From CAYJLW01 sp964370965 (GTDB lineage: Bacteria; Actinomycetota; Acidimicrobiia; UBA2766): a stretch of 64,000 nucleotides of DNA. A program made the position numbers and the translations under genes. This document shows positions 58,155 to 64,000 of the stretch, piece after piece (the first letter of the stretch is position 1; each line of letters opens with the position of its first letter). The notes below the pieces were generated by a model that saw nothing but the letters and a program-made list of their open reading frames with translations, was not told where the DNA came from and made no database searches. Where the stretch lies: NCBI GenBank assembly GCA_964370965.1, contig CAYJLW010000009.1, positions 22,341-86,340 on the forward strand, given 5' to 3'.

Positions 58155-58157
58155 CTT

Positions 58158-58179
58158 CCCGGAGGCACCGTTCCTCGGG
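58158..58179 (+). terminator. Hairpin right after the giant gene
   Basis: CCC-G-GAGG and CCTC-GGG pair around CACCGTT, starting 4 bases after the TAG. It may terminate the long transcript or only attenuate it, since the next gene starts at 58188. Confidence 0.35.
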
Positions 58180-58187
58180 GGGACTAC

Positions 58188-59090
58188 ATGCGTCGAATCA
58201 CCCTGTTCGTTGTGGCCGCCATGGCCTTGGCCGTGGTCGCCGGCTGCTCGTCCGGAGACAAGGAGGCCGAAGAGAAGACCTCCCGGGCCGAGTGTGCCCT
58301 CACGAAGGCGAAGCCTCCGAAGTCGCTCACCAAGAAGGACCTCTACTGCAACGGCGTCGACCTCCAAGGCAAGACCTTGGAGGACATGTCCCTGAGCAAC
58401 GGCAAGTTCGCCGACGTCGATTTCGAAGACGCCAAGCTCACCGATGTCAACCTCTCCGGGGCCGACCTGAAGGGGGCCGACTTCCACGACGCCGTCCTCA
58501 CCGGGGTCGACCTCGCCGGCGCCGACCTCACCGAGGCCGACTTCACAGGGGCGACCCTCCTGGCCGTGGATCTCGTGGACGCCACGCGCTGCAAGACAGT
58601 GCGCACGAACGGCAGCATCGACAACCTGAGCTGCGGGGGCAACGAGAACGAGACCCCGCAGCCCGCAGCGCCGCGGCCCTCTCCGAGCCCGGGGGCCGGA
58701 GTCGGCGTGACCTCGTTCATCATGGCCGAGACCATCACCTGCACCGCAGGCGAGAAGACGGCCGCCGCTGCGGTGAGGTGGACGACCACGGGGGCGGTGT
58801 CGGCGTCCTTCATGGTCGACGGCAAGGTGCAGGCGCCCACGTCCACGCTCGGGAGCGCGCCCAACGGATCCGGCGCGGCGCCGTTCCCGTGCGACGGCAA
58901 GGCCCATCTGTACGACATCACGGCGCAGGCCGCCGACGGGGCCCGCAACACCCACTACCGCCACGTCTGGCCCGGGAAGGCGAAGCCGGCCCCGGCGCCA
59001 CCCCCGGCGTCCACCACGACCACCACCACAGCCGCCACGACCACGACCACGCAGCCCTCACCCACCCCGACTCCCACCAACACCCCCTGA
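58188..59090 (+). CDS. Pentapeptide-repeat lipoprotein
   Basis: 300 residues. The signal peptide ends in a lipobox (VVAGC, Cys 20). Residues 60-145 contain about ten A(D/N)LxX-type pentapeptides, such as LSGADLKGADFHDAVLTGVD and LAGADLTEADFTGATLLAVD, which form a right-handed quadrilateral beta-helix. A beta-rich domain (about 175-270) follows, then a Pro- and Thr-rich tail including runs of T typical of wall-spanning or glycosylated segments. GGGGGGA precedes the ATG by four bases. It begins 33 bases after the giant gene on the same strand, so co-expression is likely; a functional link is inference only. Confidence 0.85.
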   Translation: MRRITLFVVAAMALAVVAGCSSGDKEAEEKTSRAECALTKAKPPKSLTKKDLYCNGVDLQGKTLEDMSLSNGKFADVDFEDAKLTDVNLSGADLKGADFHDAVLTGVDLAGADLTEADFTGATLLAVDLVDATRCKTVRTNGSIDNLSCGGNENETPQPAAPRPSPSPGAGVGVTSFIMAETITCTAGEKTAAAAVRWTTTGAVSASFMVDGKVQAPTSTLGSAPNGSGAAPFPCDGKAHLYDITAQAADGARNTHYRHVWPGKAKPAPAPPPASTTTTTTAATTTTTQPSPTPTPTNTP

Positions 59091-59196
59091 GGCCGACCGC
59101 CCTCGGGTCACACAGCGTCTTCGGGCCCCTCGCGTCCGGCGCCCCCGCCCGGGCGAGAGCCGGCCGGATCGCCGACCGCTGCCTCGCTGCCGGGTC

Positions 59197-59210
59197 CGGG
59201 CACGTGCCCG
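59197..59210. repeat. Perfect 14-base palindrome between convergent genes
   Basis: CGGGCACGTGCCCG in the 157-base gap between the pentapeptide lipoprotein and the minus-strand lipoprotein. It could be a bidirectional terminator or a protein-binding site. Nothing else is recognised in the gap. Confidence 0.35.
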
Positions 59211-59247
59211 CGATCTCGGGTCGCACCGTCTGGGCCCGGTTCCGGCC

Positions 59248-59736
59248 CTACCCGGCGGCGTTCACGAAGAAGTTGCCGAAGTCGCCCGTCTCGGGGTCGT
59301 AGGTGACCTGGAAGTAGCAGTCCCCGCCGTCCTTGACCACGACGGGCGTGGACTGCCAGTCGACGCCGCCGCTGTCGCAGAAGAAGCTCCCGAAGACCCG
59401 CTTGCCGGGGCCCTCGCCGATGCCCACGAACTGCGCCTTGTACCCGGCGAGGTCCCGGTCGACGAACTTCCTCGCTGTGGCGGGGAGGGCGTCGAGAAGG
59501 TTCTCCACGTCGCCGTCGGATGGCTCCCAGATCGTGCCCGGCTCCCTGTCGAGGACGCCTCGGAGGAGCTCCTCGGCCTCGGTCCCTGTGAAGACGACGA
59601 AGTCCAGGGCAGGCCCCGGCGACGCCTTGGCCTTCGCCGCCGTGGTCGTGGCTTCCGACCCGGAATCCGTCGAGGCGCCGCACGCCGTCAGCAGTCCCGG
59701 CACAACAAGGGCGATCACGACGGCGAGCTTCCTCAT
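59248..59736 (-). CDS. Small lipoprotein of unknown function
   Basis: 162 residues. The signal peptide has lipobox LLTAC (Cys 19), followed by a Ser/Thr/Ala linker and a domain of about 120 residues. That domain has two Cys (FFCDSGG and GGDCYFQVTYDPETGDFGNF), which could form a disulfide. No family is recognised. AGGAGGA lies 7 bases before ATG 59736. It ends convergently with the pentapeptide lipoprotein and is followed upstream by the DUF4349 gene, 88 bases away on the same strand. Confidence 0.8.
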   Translation of the reverse strand: MRKLAVVIALVVPGLLTACGASTDSGSEATTTAAKAKASPGPALDFVVFTGTEAEELLRGVLDREPGTIWEPSDGDVENLLDALPATARKFVDRDLAGYKAQFVGIGEGPGKRVFGSFFCDSGGVDWQSTPVVVKDGGDCYFQVTYDPETGDFGNFFVNAAG

Positions 59737-59824
59737 GGCTTCTTCCTCCTCCGCTGGCTCGGCAGGGTATCGGATCGGCCCGGCGACCCGGCGTTCCCCG
59801 CGAGGTGCCGAACTGATCGGGAGT

Positions 59825-60829
59825 TCAGGCGGCGTTCGCCGTGGGTGCGACGTCCCCGGTGTTGGGATGGCGGCGGGTGCGGCGCCAGGCGAGCCAACCG
59901 AGGCCGACCAGGAGGCCGGGGAGGAGCAGCGTGGCGAGGCCCACGACGACGGCGGCGCCGACCCGGGCGACGCGGGTGACGGCCGCTTCCAGGACCTCGC
60001 GCCAGTACGGGGTCGGCCCGGCGGGGGCGACGCCCGGCTCGGCCAGAGAGACCTCGATCGTGGCCATCTCCACGCGGTCGTCGAGGCTCTTGCGTTCCGC
60101 GCTGAGCTGCTCGATCTGGGTGAGGACACCGTCGAGTTGCTCGCGGACGGCGAGGACGTCGGTGATGCTGGTCGCCCGGGTGAGGAGGGCGGAGAAGGCG
60201 TCCGCCTGCGCCTGCAGGGCGCGAAGGCGGGCATCGAGGTCGACGGACTGCCCGGTGACGTCGTCGCCCGTCACGGAGCGGCCCGTGACCGGCCCGAGTC
60301 CACCGAGGGAATCCATGACCTTGCTGAAGTGTTCCGCGGGAACCCGGAGCGTGAGGTCCGCCGTGTCGGTGTTCGCGGCGTGGCCCCCGGTCTGGGAGAG
60401 GCTCGCCACGTAGCCCTGCGTACCGGCGAGGATCTCGTTCACGCGACGCAGGGTCGTGTCGAGGCGGCCCTTCGTGGTGAGCGACAGCGTGGCGGTGCGG
60501 ATCACCTTCTGGCCGAGGTCAGGGGCGCCGATCGTGGACCCCCCGTTCCCCGGGGAAGACGTAGAACCGGCCGGCTGGGAGGCAGCGGCTTCCGGCATGT
60601 CCTTGCGGGGGATGCTGCCGGCGGGACCCGTCGCGTCCCCGGGGCCGGCACCGCCGGCTGTGGGCGCCGCAGCCTCCGATTCCGGGACGGCGCCCGGCGC
60701 CGTCTCGTGTGCCGTCGCTCCCCAACCGACTGCCGCGGCGACGGCGACCACGGCGCAGAGCGCCACAGCCTTCACGAGTCTCGGTCGACGCCTCGGGTTC
60801 AGGACAGCCACCTCGTCGCGGGTTCCCAT
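59825..60829 (-). CDS. DUF4349-type membrane protein
   Basis: 334 residues. One N-terminal membrane helix (VKAVALCAVVAVAAAVGWG), a low-complexity Pro/Ala/Gly linker, then VIRTATLSLTTKGRLDTTLR and GYVASLSQTGG, hallmarks of DUF4349. A coiled-coil stretch with DLDARLRALQAQADAFSALL and LDGVLTQIEQLSAERKSLDD follows, then VEMATIEVSLAEP and a C-terminal helix (VVVGLATLLLPGLLVGLGWL). The layout suggests a membrane-anchored extracytoplasmic protein; its role is unknown. AGGAGG precedes ATG 60829. Confidence 0.85.
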   Translation of the reverse strand: MGTRDEVAVLNPRRRPRLVKAVALCAVVAVAAAVGWGATAHETAPGAVPESEAAAPTAGGAGPGDATGPAGSIPRKDMPEAAASQPAGSTSSPGNGGSTIGAPDLGQKVIRTATLSLTTKGRLDTTLRRVNEILAGTQGYVASLSQTGGHAANTDTADLTLRVPAEHFSKVMDSLGGLGPVTGRSVTGDDVTGQSVDLDARLRALQAQADAFSALLTRATSITDVLAVREQLDGVLTQIEQLSAERKSLDDRVEMATIEVSLAEPGVAPAGPTPYWREVLEAAVTRVARVGAAVVVGLATLLLPGLLVGLGWLAWRRTRRHPNTGDVAPTANAA

Positions 60830-60996
60830 CGGTCCTCCTCGTCTCTGTGGATCCCACGTTCGACGAGGACAGGGGCGTGGAGTGTTCCAATCCGCGAAGC
60901 CGGTGGGACGAGGACGGGGCATGCACTGGTCGGCGTGGCGGGAGCGAGCCACGGCGACAGCTTGGCGACGGGGACTCCGCGCCCCGCCGCGCGGGT

Positions 60997-61923
60997 TCAG
61001 TCGATCAGCCAGTCGAGGATCGCGGCGGCACCGTGGAGCTTGTTCTCGCCCTGTTCCCACACGATCGAGTGTGCGCCCTCCAGGGCCCCGTCGGTGATCT
61101 CCAGGCCGCGATGGGCAGGCAGGCAGTGCATCACGGTCACGTCGGGGGCGGCGACGGAGACGAGCTCCTCGTCCACCTGGAACCCCCGGAACGCGTCGAG
61201 TCGCTCCTCCGCCTCGTCGTCCTCGCCCATGCTCACCCACACGTCGGTGTAGAGGACGTCGGCGCCGGCGGCGGCCTCCTTTGGGTCGGCCGTGACGGTG
61301 AATGTGACGTCGTTGGCGTTGCGGGCGGCGAGCGCCCGGACCCGGTCCATGAACTCGTCGGCCGGTTGGTGGCCGGCGGGGCAGGCCGCCCGCATGTCCA
61401 GGCCCATGACGGCGCACCCCTCGAAGAGCGACAGGCACACGTTGTTGGCGTCGCCCAGGTAGGTGAGCGTGAGTCCGTCGAGGCGGCCCTTTGCCTCCCG
61501 GATGGTGAAGAGGTCGCAGACGACCTGGGTGGGGTGCCCGGAGTTCGAGAGGCCGTTGATGACCGGGATCCCGGCCCACGCGGCGAGCTCGGCGACCGTC
61601 TCCTGAGCGAAGCCGCGCCACACGAGTGCGTCAAGCATGCGCCCCAGGATCCGGGCCGTGTCCCTGACCGGCTCGCCGCGGGTGAGTTGCATGTCGCCGG
61701 TGGCCATGTACACGGCCTTGGCCCCGAGTCGGTCGGCGGCGACCTCGAAGCTCGTCCGGGTCCGGGTGGAGGGCTTCTCGAAGAGCAGGCCCACGACCCG
61801 GTTGTCGAGGCTGCCCACGGACTCGTGGTTGCGGAGCTTCACCTTCAGCTCGCCGGCTCGTTCGATGAGGGTTCCGAACTCCTCCTTGGTGACGTCATCC
61901 AGGCTGAGGAGCGATCTCGCCAT
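60997..61923 (-). CDS. argF: Ornithine carbamoyltransferase
   Basis: 308 residues, normal length. It makes citrulline from ornithine and carbamoyl phosphate in arginine synthesis. The carbamoyl-phosphate site is FEKPSTRTRTSFEVAADRLG, with MQLTRGEPVRDTARIL and FAQETVAELA. The ornithine loop is seen as NGLSNSGHPTQ (conserved HPxQ) and the late signature as VMHCLPAHRGLEIT (HCLP). D-x-x-x-S-M-G is also present (YTDVWVSMGE). GGAG lies 8-9 bases before ATG 61923. No other arg gene is next to it in the window. Confidence 0.96.
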   Translation of the reverse strand: MARSLLSLDDVTKEEFGTLIERAGELKVKLRNHESVGSLDNRVVGLLFEKPSTRTRTSFEVAADRLGAKAVYMATGDMQLTRGEPVRDTARILGRMLDALVWRGFAQETVAELAAWAGIPVINGLSNSGHPTQVVCDLFTIREAKGRLDGLTLTYLGDANNVCLSLFEGCAVMGLDMRAACPAGHQPADEFMDRVRALAARNANDVTFTVTADPKEAAAGADVLYTDVWVSMGEDDEAEERLDAFRGFQVDEELVSVAAPDVTVMHCLPAHRGLEITDGALEGAHSIVWEQGENKLHGAAAILDWLID

Positions 61924-62117
61924 GCCCGTTCTCCTGCTCCGATCCGGCCGGTCCAGGGAGCGAGTGTAGGTGTGCGAGGGGCCCTCGCCGCGGGGACGCG
62001 CCGAGCCGGGTGGCCCGCAACTGTCTTCCCGGGTGCCCCGACATGCCCGGAGGAGTCCATGGCCGTCGAGATCGTCACTCCGGCGGACTCCGTAGTCCCG
62101 GCGCCCCCGCGTCCCGG

Positions 62118-63689
62118 CTATGCCCCGGCAGGAGCCGTGGGCGGTGAGGAGGGTCCGCCGAGGCTGTCGATAACCTGGCCGAGGCCGGCTCGGCGGCTGG
62201 CGATACGCCACCCGTTCCAGCCCGCCACCGTGGCCGTGGCAGCTGCGACGAGGAGCCATTGCACACCGGTGGCCAGGCCGAGGCCCGCCGCAGCGAGGGC
62301 GACCACGATCACGACGCCGACCACGAGGTGGATCGTGATGACGGCGGCGTTGCCCGCAGCGCGCTCGACGGGTGTCGTCCCCCGGGTCTGTTCCCTGACG
62401 GCCCAGGCGACGGCGGGCAGGCCGAGGAGGGCGACGAGAGCGGAGTCGGGGACGACGTCGGCGACGACCACGGCAGCGACGGAGGCGACGCCGAGGCCCG
62501 CGAACACCGCGAGCACGGGGAGACGGAGGCCCCTGGGGAGGCGCACGACGAGTGTGCGCTTGCCCGATGCCGCGTCCGCCTCGGCGTCGGGGATCTCGTT
62601 CACGTAGAGGATCGCCGCCACCAGCAGGCAGAACGGCACGGCGAGCAGGACCGGCCGCCAGGAGAGGCCCCGGGCCTCCACGGCGAAGCCGCCGAGCGTC
62701 GAGCAGATCCCGAACGCGGCGGCAACGGCCACCTCGCCTATGCCGTGGGCGACGAGGCGGGGACCGAGGGAGTAGCCCACGGCGATGGCGCCGCCCGCGA
62801 AGGCGATGGGAGCCACGAGCCACGTCGTCGTCCAAGCGATCACCGCGCCGCAGAGCACCGCCGCCGCCAGGCAGGCGATGCCGGCCCCGGCGAGGGCACG
62901 GGGTGACGCGAGGCCGAGCTGGATGGCGCGGCTCCCGCCTGAGAAGGGGGACACGAAGTTGCGGTTCAGGGCGTCGGTGTCCTGGTCGCCCACGTCGTTG
63001 AGGAGGTTGGCGCCGAGGTGGGCGAGAACGGAGCCGGCCAGCGCCAGGAGAGCGGGCCCCCATGCGAAGGGCCTGCCCGCGTCGCGCCAACCCAAGAGGA
63101 TGCCGGCGAGGACGGGCAGCACCACGGCGGGCAGGAACGCGGCGCGGGCCGTGGACAGCCACTGCCTGGTGGTCGCCAGCACCCGGACCGGCTTCCGAGC
63201 GGCGGCGACGTCGAATTCGAGCACGGTGGGCGCCATGCCCTGCACGATCTCGGCGAAGACCCGCATCTTGGCCTGTGCCGGGCGCACGGCGAGGAACTCC
63301 AGGATGCCAGTGTTGCCCGCTGCGGCCAGGGCGGCGACGATCGAGGAGCGCTCCTTTGTGAGGGCGAGAGCCCGGGCCTCCTCGGCGCTGTCGGTGACGA
63401 TCTCGATGCGCCCCTCGATCTCGACCTCGCGGATGTCGGCCTCGGCGTCGGTCGTGGTCCGCCCCAGGATCGAGACTTTGTCGTGGGCGAGAAGCTGGCG
63501 GACCTTCGGGTCGCCTTTCATCGTGGCGAGGTAGACGGTGAAGTCGTCCGCCGGGGCGTGGTGCATCATGCGCAACCGGACGCCCTCGCCGTCGCGGGTG
63601 CCCACGGCGGCGGCGTCCGCGGCCCGCAGGGCGGCGAGGACTTCCTCCGGCGTGTGCTGATCGCCGGCGACGACACGACACTCGGGCAT
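62118..63689 (-). CDS. Fusion: FMN-binding split-barrel (PNPOx-like) domain plus UbiA-family prenyltransferase
   Basis: 523 residues. Residues 1 to about 160 look like a pyridoxamine-phosphate-oxidase-type split barrel: LRAADAAAVGTRDGEGVRLR, MKGDPKVRQLLAHDKVSILG, ADIREVEIEGRIEIV. From about 165 there are eight or nine membrane helices with both prenyl-diphosphate/Mg motifs of UbiA enzymes: NLLNDVGDQDTDALNR and NEIPDAEADAASGKRTL. The second half resembles MenA-type prenyltransferases of quinone synthesis. I do not recall this fusion as a standard architecture. ATG 63689 has GGGAG 5 bases upstream; GTG 63695 is alternative. Confidence 0.82.
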   Translation of the reverse strand: MPECRVVAGDQHTPEEVLAALRAADAAAVGTRDGEGVRLRMMHHAPADDFTVYLATMKGDPKVRQLLAHDKVSILGRTTTDAEADIREVEIEGRIEIVTDSAEEARALALTKERSSIVAALAAAGNTGILEFLAVRPAQAKMRVFAEIVQGMAPTVLEFDVAAARKPVRVLATTRQWLSTARAAFLPAVVLPVLAGILLGWRDAGRPFAWGPALLALAGSVLAHLGANLLNDVGDQDTDALNRNFVSPFSGGSRAIQLGLASPRALAGAGIACLAAAVLCGAVIAWTTTWLVAPIAFAGGAIAVGYSLGPRLVAHGIGEVAVAAAFGICSTLGGFAVEARGLSWRPVLLAVPFCLLVAAILYVNEIPDAEADAASGKRTLVVRLPRGLRLPVLAVFAGLGVASVAAVVVADVVPDSALVALLGLPAVAWAVREQTRGTTPVERAAGNAAVITIHLVVGVVIVVALAAAGLGLATGVQWLLVAAATATVAGWNGWRIASRRAGLGQVIDSLGGPSSPPTAPAGA

Positions 63690-63781
63690 GGTCACTCCCG
63701 TCTGAGAGGCGGTTCCCCCGGCTCCCCCGGTGCGTTCGCGAGCACAGTAGCCGGGGCGGCCGTGTGCGTCCCAGGCGGCCT

Positions 63782-64000
63782 TCAGGCGTCCCAGTTGCCC
63801 CGCGGGGGGGCGGCTGTCTCACCGAGCATCGTGGCGAGTTGGCGGGCGTTGTCGACGCCGTAGTCCCGGAAGCAGTTGTTCATGAGTGCGTGTGTTTCGG
63901 ACGTCGAGGCGGCGAGTTCCCTGAGGCGAGGGGCCCACTCGGCGAGCTCGGACTCCCGATAGCGGTAGGAGAACCGTTCGGCGGCGGAGATGTCCTTAGC
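63782..64000 (-). CDS. DUF72-family protein, C-terminal part only
   Basis: The last 72 codons of a minus-strand gene that begins outside the window. It contains FSYRYRESELAEWAPRLREL and ALMNNCFRDYGVDNARQLAT, close to the conserved end of DUF72 (YecE-like, TIM-barrel) proteins, where NN-C/D-Y and A-x-N-A-x-x-L recur. The family's function is unknown. The stop TGA is at 63782-63784, 92 bases upstream of the fusion gene's start. Confidence 0.75.
   Translation of the reverse strand, partial: AKDISAAERFSYRYRESELAEWAPRLRELAASTSETHALMNNCFRDYGVDNARQLATMLGETAAPPRGNWDA

Noticed and set aside
53088..57203. Antisense frame of 1,371 codons
   Set aside because: It mirrors the RTX and LamG coding of the plus strand; Val/Glu/Asp-rich with no recognisable motif or start signal.

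Overview
The window is very GC-rich chromosomal DNA, probably from an uncultured actinobacterium (Actinomycetota; the exact order cannot be read here). The evidence is the dgt-dnaG-rpoD housekeeping run with an actinobacterial-type primary sigma factor, leaderless genes with TANNNT boxes directly before the start codon, an ECF sigma/anti-sigma pair, a YibE/F protein and a Tat-type metallophosphoesterase. A run of 10 N flanked by a 22-base poly-G tract shows a draft or metagenome assembly with a scaffold join at about 36.8 kb.

Left part (1-17.4 kb), ordinary chromosome: a Tat-exported metallophosphoesterase running off the left edge; dgt; dnaG overlapping rpoD; a tightly overlapped four-gene operon (small lipoprotein-like peptide, membrane protein, ECF sigma factor, zinc-finger anti-sigma factor); a YibE/F membrane protein; a divergently read zinc-uptake set (znuA, znuC, znuB) with two Zur-like boxes; a PAS-PAS-GAF-GGDEF-EAL cyclic-di-GMP protein; tRNA-Asn; a GT-C-like membrane glycosyltransferase; an extended SDR reductase; and a CAU tRNA.

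Centre (17.5-58.15 kb): one reading frame of about 13,500 codons behind a textbook -35/-10 promoter. It encodes a secreted, modular giant protein: signal peptide, Ala/Pro/Glu linker, metzincin-like motif, zinc-phospholipase-C-like domain, long beta-repeat (haemagglutinin/adhesin-like) stretches, FG-GAP repeats interrupted by other repeated domains, an unusual Leu-rich short repeat, near-identical repeats of about 258 residues, Calx-beta-like and RTX-type calcium-binding repeats, two LamG-like jelly rolls, and a second metzincin-like motif at the C-terminus. The assembly gap lies inside this gene, so its true length and continuity are unproven. This is the most unusual object in the window.

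Right part (58.2-64 kb): a pentapeptide-repeat lipoprotein directly downstream of the giant gene, then on the minus strand a small lipoprotein, a DUF4349 membrane protein, argF, an unusual fusion of an FMN-binding split barrel with a UbiA-type prenyltransferase, and the end of a DUF72 gene. All functions are inferred from motifs read by eye; no database search was possible.
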